From positions 372,001 through 436,000 of the forward strand of contig JAHBTA010000002.1 in the NCBI GenBank assembly GCA_019638805.1: DNA of 64,000 nt. The letters are read 5' to 3'. Of the stretch, positions 57,228 through 64,000 are shown piece by piece (within the stretch, counting starts at the first letter, position 1; every line of letters starts with the position of its first letter). The notes under the pieces are model-generated. The model was not told the origin of the DNA. It saw only the letters and a list, made by a program, of their open reading frames with translations, and searched no databases. Source of the DNA: Microbacteriaceae bacterium. GTDB taxonomy: Bacteria > Actinomycetota > Actinomycetes > Actinomycetales > Microbacteriaceae. The position numbers were made by a program, and so were the translations under genes.

Positions 57228-57853
57228 CACCCGAGCGTAACGGACACCGGGGTGACCCACACCGCCCCGGCGGCGGCCTCCGGCAGATCCCCAGCAACGA
57301 CGTCGGAGTCCAGCGCGACGCCGGCCGCCTCGACCTCGCGAAGCACCGCGGCATCCCGGTCGCTCACGCGCACCACGCGGCCGCGGACGCCGGGCTCCAG
57401 GGTCGACAGGGGCACCGCATCCGGGCGCCGCACGACGCCGTCCGCGGCCGGGATCGGGTCGCCGTGCGGGTCGCGCCCTGGACGTCCCAGCCGCTCGTCG
57501 ATCGCATCCAGCAGTCGGTCGCTGAGGGCGTGTTCGAGCACCTCGGCCTCGTCGTGCACTTCGTCCCAGGAGTACCCGAACTCGGACACCAGCCAGGTCT
57601 CCACGAGCCGGTGCCTGCGCACCATGCGCAACGCCTCCGTGCGCCCCTCCCCGGTCAGCACGACGGCACCGTACGGCGCGTGCTCGACGAGCCCGGAGGC
57701 CACGAGCTTCTTGACCATCTCGGTCACGGTGCTGGGCGCGAGACCCAGTCGGGTGGCGAGCTGCGAGGGCGCGATCGGGTCGGGCTGCCACTCGGTGTGG
57801 CCGTAGATCGCCTTGAGGTAGTCCTCCGCGGCACGGCGGTCAGCGGTGGGCAT
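57227..57853 (-). CDS. mntR: DtxR/MntR-family metal-dependent repressor with FeoA-like domain
   Basis: 208 residues. N-terminal winged helix: RRAAEDYLKAIYGHTEW, TRLGLAPSTVTEMVKKLVAS, GAVVLTGEGRTEALRMVRRH; dimer domain with the metal ligands of the family (RLVETWLVSEFGYSWDEVHD, AEVLEHALSDRLLDAIDERL), GRPGRDPHGDPIP; C-terminal FeoA/SH3-like part from about 140. Sits among manganese/metal transporters and its likely operators precede mntH. Start overlaps the CDF gene by 14 bp. Whether it senses Mn or Fe is not proven here; context favours Mn. Confidence 0.9.
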   Translation of the reverse strand: MPTADRRAAEDYLKAIYGHTEWQPDPIAPSQLATRLGLAPSTVTEMVKKLVASGLVEHAPYGAVVLTGEGRTEALRMVRRHRLVETWLVSEFGYSWDEVHDEAEVLEHALSDRLLDAIDERLGRPGRDPHGDPIPAADGVVRRPDAVPLSTLEPGVRGRVVRVSDRDAAVLREVEAAGVALDSDVVAGDLPEAAAGAVWVTPVSVTLG

Positions 57854-58745
57854 GCTCCTCCGTTCCGGAGCGACCCGCGGGCTCGAGCTGGAAGGTCGAG
57901 TGCTCGACGTCGAAGTGGCCGCGCAGGCACTCCCCCAGGCTGTCGAGCATGGTGCCCGTTTCGCCGCGCTCGAAGACCGCCGCCTCGCATTCGACATGCG
58001 CCGTGAAGACCGGCTGGCCCGAGGTGATGGCCCAGACGTGCACATCGTGCACCGCGAGAACCCCGGGGGTTTCGAGCAGGTGGCGGCGGATCTCGGCGAC
58101 GTCGGTGTCGCGCGGCGCCGACTCGGTCAGGACGCGCACCACGTCGCGTAGCAGCAGCGCCGCGCGCGGCACGATGAGCGCCGCGATGAGCAGCGAGGCG
58201 ATCGCGTCGGCCTTCGCGAATCCGGTGAGCAGGATGACGCCCCCGGCCACCAGCGCCGCGATCGATCCCAGCAGATCGCCCAGCACCTCCAGGTAGGCGC
58301 CGCGCATATTGAGCGACCGGCGATCCCCCCCGCGCAGGATGACCATGGCCACCAGGTTGGCGACCAGACCGACCGCGGCGATGACGAGCATGGGCACCGG
58401 CAGCACCTCGGGCTCGGCCGGTTCGAGCAACCGCCGGACGGCCTCCACAGCGACGATCGCGGCGACCACCGACAGGAGGATGCCGTTCACGAGCGCGGCC
58501 AGCACCTCGACGCGCTGGAAGCCGAAGGTGTGACGATCGGTCGCGGGTCGCGCGGCGACGAGTGTCGCGATGAGCGCGACCAGCAGCCCGATCGCGTCAC
58601 TGGACATGTGCCCGGCGTCGGCCAGCAGTGCGAGCGATCCGGAGAGCACGGCACCGACGACCTCGGCGACCAGCACCACGACCACGATCGCGAACGCGAT
58701 CGCCAGACGCGCCCGGTTCGAGCCGTGCACGTGGTCGTGGGTCAT
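57840..58745 (-). CDS. Cation diffusion facilitator (Zn/Mn/Co efflux)
   Basis: 301 residues from the ATG at 58745, 6 nt after TACCCT and with a GGAGG that also fits. Six helices; helix 2 HxxxD in LLADAGHMSSDAIG and helix 5 ...YLEVLGDLLGSIAA, the HD/HD-like metal site typical of zinc CDFs of the ZitB/CzcD group. C-terminal cytoplasmic domain with HDVHVWAITSGQPVFTAHVE. The His/Asp set favours zinc over manganese (DD) by family. Coupled to the LAL regulator (ATGA) and to mntR. Confidence 0.93.
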   Translation of the reverse strand: MTHDHVHGSNRARLAIAFAIVVVVLVAEVVGAVLSGSLALLADAGHMSSDAIGLLVALIATLVAARPATDRHTFGFQRVEVLAALVNGILLSVVAAIVAVEAVRRLLEPAEPEVLPVPMLVIAAVGLVANLVAMVILRGGDRRSLNMRGAYLEVLGDLLGSIAALVAGGVILLTGFAKADAIASLLIAALIVPRAALLLRDVVRVLTESAPRDTDVAEIRRHLLETPGVLAVHDVHVWAITSGQPVFTAHVECEAAVFERGETGTMLDSLGECLRGHFDVEHSTFQLEPAGRSGTEEHAHR

Positions 58746-61615
58746 GCCTCCAGGGTAGGCGCCGGGGGAAGCAGTTGCGCCGCCCGGACCGCCGCCTCGG
58801 TGCGCCCGCTGACCCCGAGCTTGCGCAGGATCGCCGAGACGTGCACGCTCACGGTCTTCGGGCTCATGTAGAGCCGCTCGCCGATCTGACGGTTGGACAG
58901 GCCCTGCGCGACGAGTTCGAGCACCTCGATCTCGCGCGCGGTCAGACCCGCCGCGGCCGCACCGGTCGCCCCAGCACCCTCGCCGCCGGCACCCGCTGCA
59001 CCCAGACGCTGGGCCAGCGCCTGCCCCAGCCGCACGTCGCGCACCGCACCGATCGAGCGCGCCGCCTCGATCGACCGGGTGACGGCCTCGCGCGCCCCGT
59101 CCCGATCGCCGGTCTCCGCGCGCGCCTCGGCCAGGTGGCGCAGGACGGGCGCGAGCATCCACCTCTGAACCTCCGGGTCATCCATCGCCTCGGCGGCCGC
59201 CGCCCAGGCGACCGGATCGCCGCCCGAGAGAGCGGCGGCCGCGAGTGCGCGCCAGCGGTCGTGCCGCGGCGACGGGGTGAGGCGGTCGACCGACGCGGTC
59301 AGGTACTCGGCGGCGCCCGAGGTGTCGCCACCGGCGGCGCGCGTCGCCTCGATGACCTCGGAGGTCGCGAAGACCTGGAAGAGCTGCTCGGAGGTCGGGA
59401 GATCGTCGAACCGATCGCGGATCGTCGAGAGCGCCCGGAGCGCCCCGACGTGATCGCCTTCGCTCGCGGCCAGCTCCGCTCGGATCACCGCGTGCCCCGC
59501 CGTCTCCTCCAGGGAGTCCGCCACGACTGACGCGATGAGCTCGCCGTGCCGCTGCTCGAGCTCACGCGCCGCGACCGACCGGTCGCCCAGTAAGTGCAGC
59601 CGCATCGCCTGCCGCACCGCGTAGCAGACGAAGTCGGGGTCCTTCGCGTTCGCGATCGCGTGCTGCGCGAGCCGGTCCGCCTCGGCGAGCTCGCCCACCG
59701 CAGCGGCCGAGTCCGCGACGTTGGCCGCGAGGAGGCTGCCCCACGCCGGGTGTCCGAGCTCCTTCGCGCGCTCCAGGCTCTCGCGGCCGAAATCGACCGC
59801 ATCCGCGAACCATCCGCTGCGGTGCAACGCGTCGACGGTGTTGAGAGCCGCCCGCAGATCGTTCTCGGGCGCGGTGACCCGCCGCTGCCGCATCCAGTCC
59901 AGGAGTTCGCGAGCCGCCCGGTCATCGCCGAACTCGATGCGGGAGATGGCCAGCGTGACGCGCACGTACGCCACGACCCCCGGGTCGCCCAGGAGCTCGG
60001 CCAGGCGCACCGCCTCCGCGGCGTGCTCCGCGTTCACGGTCAGGTCCGAGCGGTTCACCACCGCGAGGTTGGCGTGCAGGGCTGCCCGCAGTTCCAGCGC
60101 CTCCGGGTCATCGAACTCGCCCATGATCGCCGCCGCTTCCGTCCCGGAAGCGATCCCGTCGACGTTGCGCCTGTTGTTCAAGGCGACGCCGGTTCGCGCG
60201 ATCAGCAGCTCGCCGCGACTGCGCCGGTCGTCCGGCTCCAGCAGGGTCTCGGCCACGTCGAGCAGGGTGATCTGACGGGCCACGGCGCTGGCATGGTGCC
60301 ACGCCCGGGCCGCCGCCAGCAGGGTTCGCGCCCGGGTCATGCCGGTCCGCTCGGCGGCGTCGGGAACGCGCGGCCACAGCTCGACCAGCTGCTCCAGGAT
60401 GCGGGCCTGGGAGTCGTAGGCGTACGCGGCCCGCGCATCCTCGAGCGCGATCAGGTAGGCGTCGAAAGCACGTCCGATCTCATGGATCGCGAGCCAATGG
60501 CCGGCAGCGGCAGCGGCGAGCCGTGGATCGCGGTCGGCCTCGATCGCCTCCGCATAGGCGGCGTGGATGCGGTCGCGCTCGCCCGGGAGCACCTCGTCGG
60601 CGACCGCCTCGCGGCTGAGCGCGTGCCGGAACGCGTAGGAGTCCCCGGCGATCACGAGCAGGCCGCCCTGCACCGCTTCGCGCAGGCACTCCTCGAGCTC
60701 GGCAGAGTCGATGCCCAGCCGCTCGGCCACCGCGGAGAGGGTGCGGTGCTCGACGTCGCCGCCCGTGGCCAGGATGCGCGCGATCCGCTGGGTGCGCTCC
60801 GGCATCCGGTCGTAGCGCGCGAGCACGACCTCGCGCAGGCTCCCCGGCAACTGCCCGTCGGCGAGCGCGACGAGCTCCTCGACGAAGAACGGGATGCCGT
60901 CGCCGCGATCCACGATCGCGTCCAGCTCGTCGGAGCTGAGCGGCCGGTCCCGGATAGCCTCGGCCAGGCTCGCGATGGCCTCGCGGGGCAGACGCGCGGG
61001 CTCGATGCGGGTCGCGAGTCGCCCCCGGTCGAGGTCGCCCAGGAACGACCGCAGCGGGTGACCGCGCCCGACGTCCTCGGTGCGATAGCTCAGGAGCAGG
61101 AGGCGCCTGCCCGCCGTCCGATAGTGCAGGAGGGCGCCGATGAGGCCGAGAGTCGACGTGTCGACCCAGTGCAGATCCTCGATGACGACGACGAGCGGGA
61201 CCTCGGCGGACACGCTGTCGAACACCAGGTCGACGGCCTCGTGCACGCGCTCGGCCGACAGGTCGTCGGATGCGCCGCCCGGCCCGGGCAGCAGGCCCGC
61301 CAGCGAGTGCGACACGGGTTCGACGGCGGCGGCGAAGGCGTCCTCGCCGATGACCTGAGGCAGTTCGCGGAGGATCTGGCGGATGGGCCCGTACGCGGTC
61401 ATGCCGCGCGATTCGAGGCAGTTGCCCACGACGACGTGGGCGCGATCGCCGAGTTCCGCGATGAACTCGGCGATGAGACGGGACTTGCCGATGCCGGCCT
61501 CCCCGCTGATGAGGACCGCCCGCTGGCCGCCCTGGGCGGCCTGGGCGAACTCCTCGCGGAGCACGTCGAGCTCGGCATCCCTGCCCACCAGGACCTCGCT
61601 GACGATCGATGGCAC
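58742..61615 (-). CDS. LAL-type large ATP-binding LuxR regulator (STAND)
   Basis: 957 residues from the GTG at 61615, chosen for its GGAGGGAG ribosome site; a GTG at 61639 would add eight residues. N-terminal STAND ATPase: Walker A GEAGIGKSR, Walker B VVVIEDLHWVD, then a long helical TPR-like sensor region, and the C-terminal LuxR helix-turn-helix TAREIEVLELVAQGLSNRQI, YMSPKTVSVHVSAILRKLGV. Such MalT-like proteins bind an inducer through the repeats and activate nearby operons. Ligand unknown. It follows a 62-residue gene and overlaps the CDF start by four bases. Confidence 0.9.
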   Translation of the reverse strand: MPSIVSEVLVGRDAELDVLREEFAQAAQGGQRAVLISGEAGIGKSRLIAEFIAELGDRAHVVVGNCLESRGMTAYGPIRQILRELPQVIGEDAFAAAVEPVSHSLAGLLPGPGGASDDLSAERVHEAVDLVFDSVSAEVPLVVVIEDLHWVDTSTLGLIGALLHYRTAGRRLLLLSYRTEDVGRGHPLRSFLGDLDRGRLATRIEPARLPREAIASLAEAIRDRPLSSDELDAIVDRGDGIPFFVEELVALADGQLPGSLREVVLARYDRMPERTQRIARILATGGDVEHRTLSAVAERLGIDSAELEECLREAVQGGLLVIAGDSYAFRHALSREAVADEVLPGERDRIHAAYAEAIEADRDPRLAAAAAGHWLAIHEIGRAFDAYLIALEDARAAYAYDSQARILEQLVELWPRVPDAAERTGMTRARTLLAAARAWHHASAVARQITLLDVAETLLEPDDRRSRGELLIARTGVALNNRRNVDGIASGTEAAAIMGEFDDPEALELRAALHANLAVVNRSDLTVNAEHAAEAVRLAELLGDPGVVAYVRVTLAISRIEFGDDRAARELLDWMRQRRVTAPENDLRAALNTVDALHRSGWFADAVDFGRESLERAKELGHPAWGSLLAANVADSAAAVGELAEADRLAQHAIANAKDPDFVCYAVRQAMRLHLLGDRSVAARELEQRHGELIASVVADSLEETAGHAVIRAELAASEGDHVGALRALSTIRDRFDDLPTSEQLFQVFATSEVIEATRAAGGDTSGAAEYLTASVDRLTPSPRHDRWRALAAAALSGGDPVAWAAAAEAMDDPEVQRWMLAPVLRHLAEARAETGDRDGAREAVTRSIEAARSIGAVRDVRLGQALAQRLGAAGAGGEGAGATGAAAAGLTAREIEVLELVAQGLSNRQIGERLYMSPKTVSVHVSAILRKLGVSGRTEAAVRAAQLLPPAPTLEA

Positions 61616-61643
61616 GGGCGCTCCCTCCGGGCGGGTCACTCGA

Positions 61644-61832
61644 TCATCCCGCGATTCGAGCGCTCCGGCGAGTCACGGCGGCGAGGATGCCGTGGCGGGG
61701 GGCGACGGGGGCGGTCGTCCCGGCCGGAGTGGTCTGCGCGCGCTCCGCGACCTCGCGGAGCTGCTCGATGCGGGCGGTCGCCTCGCGGACATCGTCGCGG
61801 TAGAGGTTCAGGGCGTAGTCGGTGGTGAACAT
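61644..61832 (-). CDS. Small protein leading the LAL regulator gene
   Basis: 62 residues with an AAGGGA ribosome site. TDYALNLYRDDVREATARIE followed by QLREVAERAQ forms an amphipathic helix; the tail HGILAAVTRRSARIAG is basic and hydrophobic, possibly membrane-touching. Stop lies 28 bp before the LAL start, so the two are likely cotranscribed. A TATATC box near 61874-61879 (minus strand) may be the promoter. No family recognised; the start and codon use look real. Confidence 0.55.
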   Translation of the reverse strand: MFTTDYALNLYRDDVREATARIEQLREVAERAQTTPAGTTAPVAPRHGILAAVTRRSARIAG

Positions 61833-61953
61833 TGCGGTGTCCCTTCTCGTGATCCGGCTGTCTGCCGGCGAGATATACGCTCCCGTCTGAGGCGGGGTCG
61901 CGGGATCGGTCGGATGCCCTGAATCCGGGGCGCGCGGGCGTGCGCGAGCGCGC

Positions 61954-62030
61954 CTAAGGACCCTCCTTAGACCGCCTTAGACGGGCGGGTCGCGCCTGAG
62001 GCCCCGGCTCACCTCCTTAGTGGGCCTCAG
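61954..62030. promoter_or_regulatory. CCTTAG repeat cluster with palindrome and hairpin
   Basis: ctaagga-ccc-tccttag (61954-61970) is a perfect 7-bp inverted repeat; more CCTTAG copies are at 61975-61980 and 62015-62020. ctgaggccc (61996-62004) and gggcctcag (62022-62030) form a 9-bp stem that covers the rdgB stop. The cluster may terminate rdgB and/or hold an operator array for the small gene and regulator. Confidence 0.45.
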
Positions 62031-62605
62031 CCGTAGCGCTCGCGCAGAACCCCGATGAGCGCCCCGAATGCGCGAGCGCGGTGGCTGATCGCGTTCTTCT
62101 GCTCGGCCGTGAGCTCGGCGCTGGCCACCTCGAGCCCCTCCGGACGGAAGACCGGGTCATAGCCGAAACCCCCCGCGCCGGCGGGCGCCGTGAGGACGCT
62201 TCCGGGCCAGATGCCCAGCTCCACGTGTTCGAAGCCGCCGTCCACGAGCGCGGCGGCGCACTGGAAGTCGGCCGCGCGATCCGTCACGCCCTGCAACTGC
62301 TCCAGCAGGTGGGCGACATTGTCGGCGTCGACGCGGGTGCCCGCGTAGCGTGCCGAGTGGATGCCGGGGGCACCCCCCAGCGCCCCCACCGAGATCCCGG
62401 AGTCGTCCGCGATCGCGGGGAGCCCGGTGTGCTCGGCCGCCGCCCGCGCCTTGATGAGCGCGTTCTCGGCGAACGTCGTGCCGTCCTCCACCGGTTCAGG
62501 GCCGTCGTAGCCGATGAGCTCGTGCGGGCCGAGGCGGTCGCCGAGGATCGCGCGCAGCTCCTGGACCTTGTGCGCGTTGTGGGTCGCGAGCACGAAGGTG
62601 CTCAC
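62027..62605 (-). CDS. rdgB: dITP/XTP pyrophosphatase
   Basis: Cleaves non-canonical purine triphosphates (ITP, dITP, XTP) to monophosphate and pyrophosphate, keeping them out of nucleic acids. 192 residues from the GTG at 62605 that overlaps the rph stop. Motifs: [77 protein letters not shown]. Last gene of murI-rph-rdgB. Confidence 0.95.
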   Translation of the reverse strand: MSTFVLATHNAHKVQELRAILGDRLGPHELIGYDGPEPVEDGTTFAENALIKARAAAEHTGLPAIADDSGISVGALGGAPGIHSARYAGTRVDADNVAHLLEQLQGVTDRAADFQCAAALVDGGFEHVELGIWPGSVLTAPAGAGGFGYDPVFRPEGLEVASAELTAEQKNAISHRARAFGALIGVLRERYG

Positions 62606-63348
62606 GCGGTCTCCGGCGCAGGGACGGCGAGCACCTCGGCCTGGATGCGCGCCAGTTCGGTCGTGCCGCCCAGTGCCAGGTCCAGGAGCGCGTCGAGCTC
62701 GCGCCGGTCGAAGGGCGCGCCCTCCGCGGTGCCCTGCACCTCGACGAACAGACCGCGTCCCGTGACCACGACGTTCATGTCGGTCTCGGCGCGCACGTCC
62801 TCCGTGTACATGAGATCCAGCAGCGGCTCGCCGTCGATGATGCCGACGCTCACCGCGGCGACCGAGTCGATGAGCGCGGTGGCCTTCTTCCCGATGAAGC
62901 CCTTGTCGCGGCCCCACTCGATCGCGTCGGCGAGCGCGACGTAGGCGCCGGTGATCGCGGCGGTGCGCGTTCCGCCGTCGGCCTGCAGAACGTCGCAGTC
63001 GATCACAATGGTGTTCTCACCCAGCGCCTTGGTGTCGATGACGGCCCGCAGGCTCCGGCCGACCAGGCGCGAGATCTCGTGCGTGCGGCCGCCGATGCGG
63101 CCCTTGACGCTCTCGCGGTCCATGCGCTCGTTGGTCGAGCGCGGCAGCATGGCGTATTCGGCCGTGACCCAGCCCTTGCCCTTGCCGGTCAGCCAGCGCG
63201 GTACCCCATTGGTGAAGCTCGCCGTGCACAGCACCTTCGTGCCGCCGAACGAGACGAGCGCGCTGCCCTCGGCCTGGGCGCTCCAGCCGCGTTCGATGGT
63301 CACCGGACGCAGCTGGTCGGGGGCGCGTCCGTCGGCTCGGGTGCTCAT
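62602..63348 (-). CDS. rph: Ribonuclease PH
   Basis: Phosphorolytic trimming of tRNA 3' ends. 248 residues. [80 protein letters not shown] and [20 protein letters not shown] are family motifs, including the phosphate-binding Arg/Thr/Ser set. ATGA overlap with murI and GTGA with rdgB. Confidence 0.96.
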   Translation of the reverse strand: MSTRADGRAPDQLRPVTIERGWSAQAEGSALVSFGGTKVLCTASFTNGVPRWLTGKGKGWVTAEYAMLPRSTNERMDRESVKGRIGGRTHEISRLVGRSLRAVIDTKALGENTIVIDCDVLQADGGTRTAAITGAYVALADAIEWGRDKGFIGKKATALIDSVAAVSVGIIDGEPLLDLMYTEDVRAETDMNVVVTGRGLFVEVQGTAEGAPFDRRELDALLDLALGGTTELARIQAEVLAVPAPETA

Positions 63349-64000
63349 GGGGTCCTCTCGGTGGGGGTGGGGATGGTCAGCGCGCCGGTCGGGAACGCCT
63401 CGACGTGCCGCACCTCCGGCCCGAGGAAGCGGTGCGCGAGGGTGCGGAAGGCGTCCGCGTCGTCGCCCGTCGACTCGAATCGGTGCGCGGGCGGCGTCGC
63501 CGCGATGCGCTCGAGGCCGTGCGAGACCAGCGTGCGGTAGACGTCGGCCGCGGTCTCGTCGGCGCTCGACACGAGCCGCACGTCGGGCCCGATGACGTAC
63601 TGGATGGCCGCCGACATGAGCGGGTAGTGCGTGCAGCCCAGCACGAGGGTGTCGATGTCGGCGTCGCGCAGCGGTGCGAGGTACTCGTCGGCGACCGAGA
63701 GCAGTTCGGGGCCGCTCGTCACGCCCGCCTCGACGAACTCCACGAATCGCGGGCAGGGGCGCGTGAACAGGGACAGTCCGTCGGCGGCGGCGAAGGCATC
63801 CTCGTAGGCGCGACTCTGGATCGTGCCGGCCGTTCCGATCACGCCGACCCGGCCGTTCCGGGTCGTGCGCACCGCGGCACGCACGGCGGGCTGGATGACC
63901 TCGACGACCGGGATGCCGCTGGCGGCCGTGTAGCGCTCGCGGGCATCGCGCAGCATGGCCGCGCTGGCCGTGTTGCAGGCGATCACGAGCGCCTTGACCC
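63345..64000 (-). CDS. murI: Glutamate racemase, N-terminus cut by window edge
   Basis: Makes D-glutamate for peptidoglycan. The window holds about 218 C-terminal residues; the frame continues past 64000. First catalytic Cys is in [13 protein letters not shown] near the edge, the second in [37 protein letters not shown] and FVEAG are also typical. First visible gene of the murI-rph-rdgB operon. Confidence 0.95.
   Translation of the reverse strand, partial: VKALVIACNTASAAMLRDARERYTAASGIPVVEVIQPAVRAAVRTTRNGRVGVIGTAGTIQSRAYEDAFAAADGLSLFTRPCPRFVEFVEAGVTSGPELLSVADEYLAPLRDADIDTLVLGCTHYPLMSAAIQYVIGPDVRLVSSADETAADVYRTLVSHGLERIAATPPAHRFESTGDDADAFRTLAHRFLGPEVRHVEAFPTGALTIPTPTERTP

Overview
The window looks like a stretch of chromosome from a high-G+C actinobacterium, most likely a member of the Microbacteriaceae (Micrococcales). 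Nearly all genes use G/C-rich third positions. Markers are a DUF222/HNH (13E12-type) protein, a fused kgd 2-oxoglutarate decarboxylase, a SigR/RsrA pair, the prfB-ftsE-ftsX-smpB cluster, a Flp/Tad pilus locus with a DUF4244 subunit, and a tmRNA whose tag reads ANYKRTDVALAA. Many genes start on an ATG or GTG that lies 6-7 nt after a TANNNT box, which indicates widespread leaderless transcription. Gene density is high and no insertion sequence, prophage or CRISPR array was seen.

Layout. 1-5.8 kb: a truncated gene end, VOC protein, DUF222/HNH protein, GNAT acetyltransferase, uracil-DNA glycosylase, DHA2-type MFS exporter, SDR. 5.8-10.6 kb: membrane acyltransferase with a tiny coupled leader ORF, then methionine synthesis (metY, metX) and a lipoprotein. 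10.7-14 kb: an operon of histidine kinase, kinase-like membrane protein and LuxR-type response regulator. 14-19 kb: MFS and GT87-like membrane proteins, facing a polar amino-acid ABC importer. 19-24.5 kb: nnrD, two CNNM/CorC-type membrane proteins, a small compositionally odd segment with a gene remnant and an orphan gene, guaB1. 24.6-33.5 kb: kgd, rsrA, sigR, aroA, rsgA, hisN, septum-formation-type lipoprotein. 33.5-40.6 kb: perfect hairpin terminator, ssrA, SIMPL protein, a tandem pair of three-helix membrane proteins, smpB, ftsX, ftsE, prfB. 40.8-46.5 kb: a 1150-residue surface protein with Ig-like and LysM-like parts and a glycine zipper, its partner, and an MFS protein. 46.5-52.5 kb: Tad pilus locus interrupted by one opposite-strand lipoprotein. 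52.6-58.7 kb: membrane protein, tRNA-Leu, then a metal homeostasis cluster (mntH with tandem palindromic operators, P1B ATPase, DedA, mntR, CDF exporter). 58.7-64 kb: LAL-type LuxR regulator with a small leading gene, then the operon murI-rph-rdgB.

How they fit together. Many operons show 4-nt ATGA/GTGA stop-start overlaps (metal cluster, Tad, murI-rph-rdgB, kinase operon, CNNM pair). The metal cluster pairs import (MntH) with export (CDF, P-type ATPase) and carries its own DtxR/MntR-type regulator. SsrA and SmpB, the two parts of the trans-translation system, lie 3 kb apart. The less understood parts are the kinase/pseudokinase operon, the large modular surface-protein locus, the tandem three-helix membrane proteins with a shared symmetric promoter, the lipoprotein inside the Tad locus, and the odd segment next to guaB1.
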